The position numbers were made by a program, and so were the translations under genes. 64,000 bases of DNA, taken from assembly GCA_014898415.1 (NCBI GenBank), contig RCTD01000023.1:744001-808000 (forward strand), read 5' to 3'. Numbering within the stretch: position 1 is the stretch's first letter; each line of letters opens with the position of its first letter. Below, piece by piece: positions 36,483-47,087 of this stretch. The stretch comes from Stromatinia cepivora (taxonomy: Eukaryota > Ascomycota > Leotiomycetes > Helotiales > Sclerotiniaceae). The notes beneath the pieces are model-generated. The model worked only from the letters and a program-made list of their open reading frames with translations. It did no database searches and was not told where the DNA came from.

Positions 36483-37792
36483 ATGTCTCCTACTCGAGTC
36501 GGATTCATCGGCCTCAAACCATCCACCGACGGTTCCCTTCTCGGTTCCTGGGGCGTCCGTGGTCATCTCCGTTCAATCCAGGGTCTCCCCAGCCTGTACG
36601 AGATTGTAGCTGTTGCCAACTCGACCGTCGAGTCCTCTCAGAAATCCATCGAAGTCCACAAGCTGCCCACAACCACCAATGCCTATGGCAACGCTGAGGA
36701 TCTTGCCGCTGACCCGAATGTCGAGCTTGTGGTTATCAGTGTTGAGGTCAGGAAGCATTATGAACTTGCCATGCCAGCGTTGAAGCATAAGAAAGATGTA
36801 TTTGTGGAATGGTAAGTCTCACGTTCCCAAAGTATATTATCATGAGAACTGGATGCTGACTCTAAGATTGCTATAAAGGCCAATGGCTGCAAGCGTTAAG
36901 GAGGCAGAGGAACTAACGAAAGTGGCGAAGGAGAATGGAGTTAGAACTATGGTCGGGTTACAAGGGCGATAGTAAATTTCAATGTGGAAGGAGATGACTT
37001 GAGCTAATGTAACAGTGACCCACTGGTGCAAAAGGTCAAAGAGATCTTGGCTGAAGGGAAGATTGGCAAGATTATGAGCTCAACTGTGACGGCCTGCAGC
37101 AGTGTTCTACCTGTCGAGAGCTGGCTGAAGGACTTGGAATTTTATCTCGACTTCAATAGCGGAGGGAACGAGTACACGATCTTCATGGGTCACTGTATGC
37201 CCCTCTTTGCCTCTACCCTTATGAGAACTTATTAACCCATTGCCCGTACACAGTCCTTGACAGCTTCACATACCTCCTCGGCGACTTTGCATCAGTCCAC
37301 GGCCTCCTTGCATCCCAGTACCCAACCGTCATCATCATCGACCCCGCCACAGGCCAGATCGTCAACCCCGCATATCCAAAAACCGCGCCCGAGCACGTCT
37401 TCATCACCGGGACGCTAGAATCTTCAGCCGTTGCGTCGCTCGCGTTCCGAAAACCCAAGTCTGCGGCTGACAGGGTCGGGTTCCGCTGGTACATCATAGG
37501 TACCGAGGGCGAGATTGCAATCACTACTGAGGAGGGCAGTTGGCAAGGTGGCGGCATTAGGGAGAAGAGGAAGATTTCGCTCAAGGTGGGGAAGGCTGAC
37601 AGTGTAGACGTTGAGTTTGGGAAGGATGATACCACGCTAGCGGAGAAGGTTGCGTTTCCGGCTACGAATACTGCGAGGCAGTATGAGGCATTTGCTGCTA
37701 GAGATGGGGAGGTGATTACGTTTGAGGATGCGTTGAGAAATCATCGGTTGCTGCAGAGGATTGCAAACTCTTCTGGATGGGAAATGATGTAA
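36483..37792 (+). CDS. Gfo/Idh/MocA-type (Gal80-like) NAD(P)-binding oxidoreductase
   Basis: Four exons: 36,483-36,811, 36,879-36,971, 37,016-37,194 and 37,254-37,792. The introns of 67, 44 and 59 bp have GTAAGT/GTAAAT/GTATGC donors. The sum is 1,140 bp, giving 379 residues. The N-terminus TRVGFIGL...GSWGVRGH is the Rossmann start typical of the Gal80-like branch. VELVVISV and DVFVEWPMA follow. The EWP replaces the EKP whose Lys is catalytic in classical members, so the protein may bind nucleotide without the usual chemistry, as Gal80 does. The C-terminal part (VSLxF-type sheet domain, then YIIGTEGEIAI) fits the dimerisation domain. The start is in a CAAAATG context. No break is seen. Confidence 0.88.
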
Positions 37793-37913
37793 CTGGCTGT
37801 GGAACGTAATCATCGATAAGTGTTGTCAAGTATACTTTTATTACAGTTATCGCATGCTCTCACGCTGAGGTCCTTTTTTAGTTAACATCGGCTACTCAAT
37901 GCACCTTTCCTTG

Positions 37914-38503
37914 CTACAGTTTCGACTTAGCAAGAGCAAAATCATCCATATCAACTTTCAAAACAGTCCCCAACCTTGAAATCATATAATAAAATCCCTA
38001 CACTCTCATATCAGCGATCACAAACTTCTCATATCAGTACACCCGGAGATTCAACTTACCTGCAAACTAATCAACTCCACAACCTCCCTCTCACTAAACA
38101 TGTTCCACAACCCATCACCCACCTCCGGCCCCCTAATCATGGCCTCCAGAAACTTCAGCATAGCCCTCTCCCGCTCCTCAAACACCCCCTCTCACCCAAT
38201 ACCCGCAAAGAAACTCAAATCCTTAACAGCAATCCGCCGAAGGATCTCCCTCTGTGCATCGGTAATCCCCGCTTTCGCGCTCAGTGGGATATGATGATCC
38301 CATTCATAGCTCGGCTGGAAACTGGCGGATAGGTATAGTGTGGCTAGTTCTCGGAGCTTTTTGGAGAGGGACAGGGAGCGGAAATGGGCGGTGCCGATAG
38401 CGGTCCAGTGGTCGGCGGTTGTGGGGGAGTGGGCGAGGAGTTTGATGGCGTTTATGGTCGGGCGGGAGTTGTAGGTGTAGTTTAGGTAGGGGAGGCGGGC
38501 CAT
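37914..38503 (-). pseudogene. AhpD/carboxymuconolactone-decarboxylase-like gene with one in-frame stop
   Basis: Exon 1 (38,503-38,060) begins MARLPYLNYTYNSRP and carries a stretch typical of fungal AhpD-like proteins (LAHSPTTADHWTAIGTAHFR, KLRELATLYLSA, YEWDHHIPLSAKAGI, TDAQREILRRI). An in-frame TGA at 38,192-38,194 interrupts it. The same frame then continues for more than 40 clear codons (EGVFEERERAMLKFLEAMI, then SEREVVELISLQ) to a GTAAGT donor. A 62-bp intron and a last exon (37,997-37,914) end MDDFALAKSKL. TGA is one transition from CGA, so a single RIP-like change could have killed it. Otherwise it is intact, with a length normal for the family (about 175 residues). Confidence 0.75.
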
Positions 38504-38819
38504 TGATGATGCTGTGAGCCTGTAATGGGGACCGGTGTTGTGATGGTCAGTGGGAATGATATTTCATCGGGTTTTGAAGGAAAGCAGACAAGGTGTCAAG
38601 CGATCTAAGGGGTCCGAACTCGGCCTCGGTGAATGTAGATCGGAGAGGGGGGGTGAGAGGCGGGGTGGTGAGGCTGACGGCTGCAACGTTGAGCCGCTTA
38701 CAGCATAGATGGTCTGGGTAGGTCATAAACAAGCATTGTTATCAAATTATCCATAACCAAGTCTCAATGTTTGTTTCCACAGCTTTGAACATACTGCCAA
38801 GTCTATTTTTAATATTTAC
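38504..38819. other. No gene recognised
   Basis: Spacer between the AhpD-like relic and the regulator relic. Short frames only. Confidence 0.4.
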
Positions 38820-39870
38820 TACTACGCGAGCGTCCACTGTTGAGGCGCAGGCTCCGTATTCGGCCAAAGCATATCGAAATCAGCCCAGAAATCAACTGTC
38901 AGCGCCATATCGAACAATTGTTGACTTGACCCATCCAAGTCATACAAGCCCAAGTCCACATCCATAGAGTTATTAATATTAGCCATCGAGAACCCGTTAT
39001 CCATAAGAGCTTGATCACCCTGTCCTCCATAGTTTGTGGTGCTCAATATCGTATCTGCAGCGCTCTGCCTTGCCCGAGCTCGATCTTTGTGCAGAGATCA
39101 CGCATGATCTTGGCAGCGCTGTTTGCGACCGCGAAGCTGGTGCCGAAGTTGTCGAAGACTAGGACGGAGAGGTCGATGGCGCTTCGGGCGGCGGGGGTTG
39201 AGGGACCTTGGGGTTATGTGGGAGTGAGGCCGGCAGGCGTCGTGGCCGCACTGCAAAAGGCAGTCAACTAATCTTCCTGGAAACGAACAGGAATAAATCG
39301 GGAGTTCTAAACTTGGTTCAAGAATGACAACCTAGCAATCAATTTGGACTGGAGACATTGTGTTCGAAACAGGTCGAGGATAATAAAGAATGGAATGAAT
39401 TTGAAAATTTGCATACTTCCACTGCCACTGAAAGACCTCATGCCACCCATCCAGGATAGACGTCGACGAAAGTACTTGGTGCGTGATTTTTGTATATGCT
39501 ATAGCATGAGAGACACATAAAACGGCTATTTCCTCCACGGAGAGGCTGGGCGATGGCGCTGAGACCAGAGAGATCAACGGCCGATAGAGGTTCAGACATA
39601 AATTATGATACGTCAACTCGATGAGAAGACGCTGTCGTTGAAGCCACAGAGGCGCGAACTGTTCAATCTCCAGGGATGAGCCATCAATAGAATAGGGGCT
39701 CCCGCCATTCTGACGCTTCGTTTTCAGTGCATTGGGGACTCCTTTGACCCATTCATCTAGATGCTTTGTGTGTAGGCGCAGGAGCTCTGCTGCAGCTTCG
39801 AGGGCCTGGGAATCGTCCCATATCGTCTGGCCGTCACGCAGGTCGAGGTCTTTATCGTAGAAAGCCACAT
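38820..39870 (-). pseudogene. Fungal-specific transcription factor (middle homology region), broken
   Basis: The minus strand reads VAFYDKDLDLRDGQTIWDD, LLRLHTKHLDEWVKGVPNAL, then EIEQFAPLWLQRQRLLIEL and HNLCLNLYRPLISL. This is the fungal_trans regulatory domain. A 166-bp intron (39,416-39,251) joins WQW to NAATT. An in-frame TAA follows at 39,216-39,214, after which the same frame continues with ARSAIDLSVLVFDNFGTSFA and AAKIMRDLCTKIE. A frame change near 39,060 leads to a Met/Asp-rich acidic tail ending FDMLWPNTEPAPQQWTLA. The DNA-binding N-terminus is not found upstream, where a 19-bp poly-A tract and no zinc cluster are seen. Confidence 0.7.
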
Positions 39871-39888
39871 GGGCTGCTCGATTGTAGC

Positions 39889-39907
39889 AAAAAAAAAAAA
39901 AAAAAAA
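39889..39907. repeat. A19 homopolymer
   Basis: Nineteen consecutive A on the + strand. It could be a polymorphic site or a residue of reverse-transcribed RNA; no other mark of retroposition is seen. Confidence 0.9.
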
Positions 39908-40343
39908 CCTCCAACGATACGCCGCACAATCCTAACTCCCCAGTTTTCATCTCGCCTTTGCAATTGCCTGTCCTGTAAAAATTGGAATAACGTACAGAGA
40001 TTGCCCCAGGCTCACAATCCCATGGGTAAGTTGTCACCATTAATGGCTTCCCGATTGTCGTCACGGATAGTTCTATCAAACGCGTTAGAAATTGCGCATG
40101 GGCACCTGCGTGAGGTTCTCGATCACAGATTCGCCAATCGGACATGACCCGTTCGTTCAATGCGCCATTGTCTTGCTTCTCTTCTGTTACGTCCGTATGC
40201 ACGCTAATCACATCTCTTGCATGCCTCATCCACATCCTGCACTATTGAAAAGCAGTTTCCCGTTTTGCTACTTGAGCCCTTCGACGTTCGTCGTCCCAAA
40301 TGCTTGAGGGAGACTCCAGCATCGCCTGTGGAGGCCAGTTAAA

Positions 40344-41969
40344 GTGGAAAATAAAATCATGGTAACTGCTTCTCAACTCGTACCTACCTTTATTGGGTAT
40401 ATCGCCACTACACAAGATGCTCTTCTCCTCTTTGAAGCCTGCCTCGGCGGTAGTCTTCCTCATTTTACTCGTCGTCCGTACGACCGCGAACGAGCCGGCC
40501 TCATCAAAAGTGGCAATGTGTTCATCTATGAAGGGCATTCATCAGGTATCAAACGATGGACAGACGGTGTGCCTTGGAGTCCTAGTCAGCTATTAGGTAA
40601 CTTTCTCATCGACCGTGAACTCGATGCACCGTTTGCCCCGGGTGAGAAAAGGAAAGCAATAAAGCGCAAGCAAGAGCCATATGGGTCCCCAGGAAACAAT
40701 GGACACTGCGCACTTTCTGCAGCACCAAACTTCAATCAACCAGAGTCGAACCCAGTCACCGAGGAGTTGCAACGATCTTTGGTCGGCTCACTCGTTAGTT
40801 CTTATAGATTCAAAGAAGAAGGCTTAGTGAAGAAGACAGTTCGTATCACAATTGGAGAAGGTATCCGGTATCATATTATACCATAGCGGATTGTATAAAC
40901 AACAGGTTCATCACGCCGTCGGAAGATCCAAGATTTCAACACATCACTCCACGTCTGGATCTCACCAAAAAAAATAGCAGCATTTCCGCTCGTCTACACA
41001 CGAGGCGGTTTCGATGGATGAAAAAAATTACCAAAATATTTCCTACCGACCAACACCACCCTCAATCCCGCTCAGCGCGAATGAACCCACTTCTGGATTT
41101 TACAATAGATTTGGAATGATCACCCAATCCGAGTTATTTCTCCCATATCCCCACGACGCTTTCAATATGGCAAACCAAAGTATTTCCCAGCGACCAACAT
41201 TACCCACAACGCTGCACTGCACCAATGCACTAACCTCTGGAGCTTACAACCATTTGGCCATGACCACCGAATTCGAGCCATATCACGATCTCCCAACATG
41301 TTATCCAAATGCCAATGACAAGCAACAACATCCGTATGGCTGAGACCATTGACAACGACTATCATTTTTTTTTCTGGTTAGACCACGGGCGGAAGGGGGA
41401 ACTGTAAGAAGGGGGTCACTAGACGGTCCTGATCCTGACCCTGCCATGGCTGAGGAGCAGCAGAAGACCCCGGAATTAGAAGAGGAGGTGAGGGAGCTAA
41501 GGCACTTGCAGCAAGGGAGAGGACAAGCGAAGCTCAGCCCCACATTCAATACCATTCAGCTCAATAACCACCACAAGTCTCTTTCCAGCATGCCTCCCCT
41601 CCACAACACCAGTTCAATCAGCCTCCGCTTAAACAAGACCCCATCCAGCAGCCCCAGATCGCTCTACCCCAGCAGCAAAAGACTTCGTTTCGGCAGGAGC
41701 GGCCCTAGATCGCATCGCAATCCTTGGTACCTCCGCAATACCAAATTCCACCCCAAATTCCACTCCAAATCCGTATAACTCATTCAACCCCGCCACTACA
41801 GTACAGAGATCCTGAGAAATATAGTGAACATGAGGGTGGTGAGTTTGCAGAGCTGAGGTACTTGAGGGAGACTGGACCAGCTGGAAGATATGCCGAGGGA
41901 TACGCTGAGGGATACGCTGATGGATACGCTATCGGATATGCCGAAGTGTTGTGGAAGCACAATAGCTGA
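40344..41969 (+). pseudogene. WOPR-family (Gti1/Pac2, Wor1/Ryp1-like) transcription factor, frameshifted
   Basis: The frame 40,344-40,886 encodes most of a WOPR domain: PTFIGYIATTQDALLLFEAC, RPYDRERAGLIKSGNVFIYE, GIKRWTDGVPWSPS, then GNFLIDRELD..FAPGEKR, and the second half SLVGSLVSSYRFKEEGLVKK. It stops at 40,884-40,886. The missing end of the domain is present one frame over just downstream (NNRFITPSEDPRFQHI, about 40,900-40,950), so an indel broke it near 40,875-40,890. Conserved positions also changed: SPSRI is SPSQL here, and YREL is DREL. From 41,000 to 41,969 Pro/Gln-rich pieces typical of the C-terminus occur in several frames. WOPR proteins control morphology and secondary metabolism. 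This looks like an extra, dead paralogue, though a truncated 180-residue product cannot be excluded. Confidence 0.75.
41884..41943 (+). repeat. 12-bp tandem repeat encoding GYAE units
   Basis: Five imperfect copies of GAGGGATACGCT give a Gly-Tyr-Ala-Glu/Asp/Ile array at the C-terminal end of the WOPR relic. Confidence 0.85.
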
Positions 41970-43302
41970 TGGGTAATGGCCAAGTCCACGCTTATTTGAG
42001 TTAGCAGCGGGTGTGCAAACGTCAAGATCTATTTATTCCATCTTTAGTACTGAAGAATGCTGTCGTTGGAAGTTTCTACCTTTGGGGGCTGTGAATTTGG
42101 CTTACGCCGCTCACCCGGCTCGCCCTCCCTCGAGCACGCCCTTAATACCGCGACGAGTCAGCCAAGACTCAGCTGGACTCTCTTTAAAGTATACATGATC
42201 GACAATCTTCAGATCTGTGTAGTGATCTTAGCAGGTACAACAGTCGTGTTGCTGTGGAACGTATGGAAGATTCGAGCGGCAGCCATGACGAAGGTTGGAG
42301 ATTGAACTACCGCTGAGGAATAGGGATGAAGGGAAACGCAAGGAGATGGTGATGCTGTCCAGTGTATTGCCAAATCATTGAAATAAACGGGGGCATTGCT
42401 CGTCACGACGACGCTCAACGGGGAATGGCTTGTGACACAGGGTCGGTAGAAGCGGAGCCATGACCCTTATGTACTCTACATGTGCGGCCTTCCTCCAGAC
42501 CGCAATTTCTAACAACAAGCGCGGCACTCTAGATTTTCCCGTCGCTGGGCTCTTGATCGTCAAGCCGGAAGTCGAAGAAAGCGAGACCCATCGTAGCACG
42601 GAAGAACGATGTTTGCAGAGGCTGTGCTGGTGTTTTGTTACTAAAAGCACTTCTTTCGTGTAGTTAAATGACTTGTACATAGGACCCCGAAGATCAAGTT
42701 GAAGTAAGAGGTCGTAGCAACGATACTAGCCATGTGTTCCTTCACAGCTGTCATTATGATGCATGGACCGTTTGGGAGAGAGGGAATCATGATACGCTCG
42801 AGTGTGGATCCTGCAGCCGAAGTCTTTCGTTTTGAATCGGTGGGATTACTATGTAATACACCATGGTCCCGGGCTCTGATGGAAATGATGGGGGGGTTTG
42901 CACCAACCCACGGGACGTGTGCGATTGTAGGCCTCAAAATTGGTGTGACGCCATAATACAGCATTCCGATGCACTCCGGCAAGCAGCCCAATTGTAGGCC
43001 TCATGTTCTCCACTTGCTACCTCTGACGGCAATCGAGACAGCAACAAAGATTATGAGGAGTCTCGTGGGTGTCTGATATCGTGGATGATTTCGCTAATTG
43101 CCAGATAATTATCTCCAAGCAGTTAATGGTAATTCAAGAAATGGGATAGGCAATTGTTCGTATCAACAAACTATCATGAACTTGTTTGTATAATAACTCA
43201 ACTTAAGCAGAGGCGAGATATTCGAACCGTGTTGCCCGTCATAAAATATTCCTTTTCAGCGTATCTCATTTGAGTTATAAAACAAAAGCTACGCCATCCT
43301 CG
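41970..43302. other. No gene recognised
   Basis: Short overlapping frames on both strands. One (42,057-42,305) ends with a possible membrane segment (ICVVILAGTTVVLLWNVW) but has no family support. Confidence 0.4.
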
Positions 43303-44587
43303 TCATGACTGATATCTGAACTCGCTTGTCACAAGTTCATGCAAAGGCCATTGTATCCAGTGCCTCCACTTCTCCGGTAACGCTCTATGAACTTCCTGAA
43401 GTAACTTCCTACTCATCCCATGCAACCACCATAAGTCCCCACACATGTTGAGAAGCAGAGAATAATGTGCCAACAGAATCAACGCTTGTGGTGACTGCTT
43501 CGCGACTAGATCTAGGTACAAATCTGAGGCGCGAATGGGCCACGAGAGGCAAGCGGACGCTGTATCTACCCGGTCCCCCATTGTTGACATTGCAACATAC
43601 GTTTCTCTTAATAGACTCAGCGTCTCACCGAGTGCCTTTGTTTCACTAACACTTAAAGTTTCCGGCCGGGGTATCCATAGCTGCGCCAGTGCATCCAATT
43701 TGGCAACATCCTCAGCGCATGAGTCTACGTCAGGTAGAGCATCGGCATCCCACAAGAAAAACAACTTCCCCAATGGCCCGTTTACCATTGTGTCATATGA
43801 TATACCACTGGTTGATTTGGTTGCACCTCTCAGGAGCCTCACCCATTCTACAGCAAACCTATCGTCATCTGCGTGAGGCTCACTGTTGATGAATACCCTA
43901 CACTTGCCGTGCGAAGATGCCCAGGCGTATATGAAAATGAAGACGGCACACCCAAAAGCAGCGTGGCAGTTATCCTCCTTCACTTGTGAGATGGCCGCAC
44001 GGAATTCTTGCACTGCAAAGCCATAATATTCGGAAGCTTCCAGACGGAACTCGTGCTCTCTATCTGGCGAAGAACGGCCAAGATGTAGTGCTGAAACTGC
44101 CAGAAGGCTACGCAGAAGAATTGGATGCGAGAAAGCTAGTTGAGGGATGGCCTGTTGCCAGATTTGTTGGCTGTGTGAAAGGTTGCTGATAGTGAAGCAG
44201 GTGGACACGGTGTAGAAGTGTAGGAGCTCGAGATCTCTTGTGCTCCAGTTAGGACCTGGGGGAACGCTTGGAGGAATGCTTGGAGTCGAGAATATGATGG
44301 ATGCCGATTGTGGTTGTGGTGTTGAGACGTTTGACTCCGTGGTGTGCTGCGGTGCCAGTGAACCCAATATGATAGTTGGATACTGGCAGTCGATGCTATG
44401 CTTGGCGCAGTAAAAACAAGAGGGTTTAGCTTCGTCGCACTAAATAAGCCCATTTGTCAACAGCTAGCAAACCAAAGGGGAGGCTCGATGACGGTACAGG
44501 ACCAGTTCTGACCTTGACTTTCCGCCGCTTACAGCTCCGACACCCATTTCTCGACTTCTGATGCGCCCGTCGACATTTGTTTTGCAT
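43303..44587 (-). CDS. Zn2Cys6 transcription factor, sterol-uptake-control (UPC2-like) type
   Basis: Exon 1 (44,587-44,512) encodes MQNKCRRAHQKSRNGC and the first half of the zinc cluster. A 72-bp intron (44,511-44,440) interrupts it after KRRKVK, and exon 2 (44,439-43,303) resumes with CDEAKPSC. The complete cluster is C-x2-C-x6-C-x6-C-x2-C-x6-C. The splice inside the cluster after RRKVK is very common in fungi. The rest is the helical fungal_trans_2-type domain of UPC2/ECM22-like proteins: RDLELLHFYTVSTC, QIWQQAIPQLAFSHPILL, LLAVSALHLG. The length is about 403 residues. A longer in-frame start at 44,692 exists but adds an Arg-Ser repeat made by a hexanucleotide run. The gene is divergent from the RTA1-like gene. 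Control of membrane-lipid genes is known for yeast relatives and only inferred here. Confidence 0.85.
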
Positions 44588-44972
44588 CGTGCTAGATAAA
44601 TTGGGATCGGATGACGCAAAGCCGTCAACGACACGAGAACGAGAACGAGAACGAGAGAGGAATTGAGAAGGTGCTGTACGGAGTAAAGTCAACTAGCAAT
44701 CCGAAAACGACGCTCGATACGACGTGCAGCCGACGTGCAGCCGACGTACATCAATCTAGCCATTAAGCAGCCAAGGGCACTGTACAGGGGCTACCCCTAC
44801 TAGTGCTTTTCATACACTTGTAGGCTGTACCTCTGTATAATATATACCTAGGTCTTCGCCATGATCGTTTGCCCACTACAACATTTCTTTGACCTCATTG
44901 CACTTTGATCGCTTCACTACATCTCTTTCCATCTCGAAAAGCCCTTTTCTTCAATTCTGACAGAGATTCACG
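44588..44972. promoter_or_regulatory. Divergent promoter of the UPC2-like factor and RTA1-like gene
   Basis: The region is 385 bp. It contains a TATA box (TATAATATATA, 44,836-44,846) upstream of the RTA1-like ATG. It also holds three tandem 11-mers (CGACGTGCAGC, CGACGTGCAGC, CGACGTACATC) at about 44,720-44,752 and a run of GAGAAC hexamers near 44,630-44,655. Confidence 0.6.
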
Positions 44973-45986
44973 ATGGCAGGTGAAACTTATGTGTTCAAAT
45001 TGTACAGATACACGCCGAGCAGGGTTGCAGCGGTCATTTTTGTTGTCCTGTTTGCTCTTACCACAGCAGGCCATATGTTCCAACTCATCAAACGCAAAAC
45101 ATGGTATTTTATCCCATTTGTTTTAGGAGGTTGCTGTAAGTATTTCCTTCTTCTGCTTCATGCGTATAGCTTGCTAAGTATCTCTCAGTCCAGGTCATCG
45201 GATATGTCGCCAGAGTCCTCGCACACACAAACAAAGAAAGCGTTCCTATATACTCATTGCAAACGATCCTAATTCTGCTCGCTCCGGCGCTGTATGCAGC
45301 TTCAATATATATGGTTCTTGCCCGCTTGATCGTGACGCTGAATGCGCAACATCTGTCACTTGTTCCTGTCAAATGGATGACGAAGATATTCATTGTCGGA
45401 GATGTCATTGGTTTCGTTGGTCAGGCAGCAGGTACATTCTACACTCATGGGTCCATGCATAATTATCAGACGCTAACGCTTACTTCTAGGCGGAGGAATC
45501 ATGGCAAGTGGATCCATCAGCTCGCTAAAACTCGGAGAACACATCACCGTCGCGGGACTCTGTGTCCAAATCCTCTTCTTCAGCATCTTCATCGTCGTAG
45601 CGACAGTTTTCCACCGCAGACATACCCACGCGGAGGGTTCACGAGGTCTGGTAGCTGTAGGAAGCACAATATTCTCTCATCGCACATGGGAAACGCTTCT
45701 ATATGCTCTTTACGTAACGAGCATATTGATCTGGGTCCGATCGCTTTTCCGTGTCATCGAGTTTGCGATGGGGAATGACGGCTTCCTGTTGAAGAATGAG
45801 GTCTTCCTTTATGTTTTTGATGCAACACTCATGTTTCTTACCATGGTGTGCCTTAATTTGGTTCACCCAGCTGGGTTTCTTCAGCCTAAATCTAGACTTG
45901 CTAGAACTGGGCTGGTGCCGTTGGTGGAGGCTCGTCGTTCGAGAGAGACAAAAAGCGGTTCAACTTCGGCCAGCGATATGGCTTGA
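44973..45986 (+). CDS. RTA1-like seven-helix membrane protein
   Basis: Three exons: 44,973-45,135, 45,189-45,431 and 45,490-45,986. The introns are 53 and 58 bp, and the second has a GCTAAC branch. Total 903 bp, 300 residues. The hydropathy shows seven segments: around residues 15-35, 42-62, 78-100, 118-140, 155-178, 198-220 and 238-258. RTA1-family signatures are present: ALYAASIYMVLARLI, KIFIVGDVIGFVGQAAGGGIM and VRSLFRVIEFAMGNDGFLL. The family (yeast RTA1, RSB1) sits in the plasma membrane and affects lipid translocation and azole or lipid stress resistance. The substrate here is unknown. The ATG context CACGATGGCA is good. The stop is followed at once by a kinase remnant. It is paralogous to the gene on the opposite strand at 47,991-47,088. 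Confidence 0.9.
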
Positions 45987-46176
45987 TTTGCATGTAGAGA
46001 AGCGCCGGCTAGCTTCTCAAAACGAGGCTCCAATAACCGGAATGGAGAGTCTTCGAGGGAAGAATAAGGATATATTTTTGGAACTCATGCGAGGGATACT
46101 TCAATGGCGTCCTGAGGATAGAAGGACGGCAAGGCAGCTAATTGATGATCCGTGGCTTAATCAGGTAGTAGAATGA
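45987..46176 (+). pseudogene. Orphan C-terminal end of an SRPK-like protein kinase
   Basis: In frame up to the stop at 46,174-46,176 the sequence reads GKNKDIFLELMRGILQWRPE and DRRTARQLIDDPWLNQ. This is the last helix and tail of SRPK-like kinases (LqWrPEdR.tA.eLl.DPWL). None of the catalytic kinase domain is upstream: the RTA1-like stop codon lies immediately before it. It is a fragment left by rearrangement. The frame runs on into the RTA1 exon only by chance. Confidence 0.7.
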
Positions 46177-47087
46177 ATGCCATAAACGCTGGTGATGGAT
46201 GTTCTTCTGGCTTGTATTTATGACGTTGGATTAAGACAAGCGCTTTACATCTGCAAATTTTGTGAGGAACCTAGGCATACGGAGGGAAGGTGTTCCTGCC
46301 AAATGTAAGGGATGGTGTAACTGGTGTAACAACGTACTGTGGAATGGAGGAGGGACCAACTCTCTGTACAGAAGGAAAGGGCCCAGAAGGGTAGATATCT
46401 GCGAAGCCGTTGCGTGGTCAAGAAAATATTATCATTTTCCTCGACTCTTTGCTGGTTCCAGAAAACTTGGTTGCATATGAGAATAGCCAAGTCTCAGAGG
46501 TTTCGAATTTCGCCCAGGAGCAAAATCCCGAGCACCACTTGTCGCTCATGGTGAGGACTGCTCAACTAGGTGCACGATGCCAGTTCCCAATGGCATGGAT
46601 ATACCAGGCATCAATTATCAAGTATAAAGATTGTGATCAGAATCGCAAGAAATTCATTCAGACTGCACCTGTGACAGCAACTAGGTGTGTATACGAAACA
46701 AGGTGGTAGTCAAGATTTACGATGCAAACAGGGAGTCGGAATTGGACACTATCGCTAATGTCTAAGAATTTTATCTCTATGGAGTCGCATTCGCTAGGAG
46801 AGAGAATTGCTAAAGCTTATGGTTCTTGATACACAGAACTTGATATCTTTATTCGCAACTCCGAATCTAATAGAAATCTACCATGGATACCTCAAAACTA
46901 AACCATAACCATACATTTAGAAGCGCTTCCTTGAAAGAGCATTTCCCATTCGTGCAAAGTTGCTTAATCACAATTATTATCCAAACCACAGTCGCTATGC
47001 ATGACCCAGGCTGCGTGTACCGCCAGTCTCGTCCTTCATGTCCAAATTTTCCAAAGCAAGCGCACCGTATCCTCTCAAACCAAGCCC
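46177..47087. other. Spacer between the two convergent RTA1-like genes
   Basis: Short frames on both strands, without a recognised domain. It probably contains both 3' ends. Confidence 0.45.

Noticed and set aside
39852..40235. 127-codon minus-strand frame upstream of the regulator relic
   Set aside because: It ends in a poly-Phe run from the A19 tract and shows no zinc cluster or regulator motif, so it could not be joined to the relic.
45796..46176. 126-codon open frame across the end of the RTA1-like gene
   Set aside because: Its first half is a shadow of the RTA1 exon in another frame. Only the part after 45,987 has kinase homology and is listed as a remnant.
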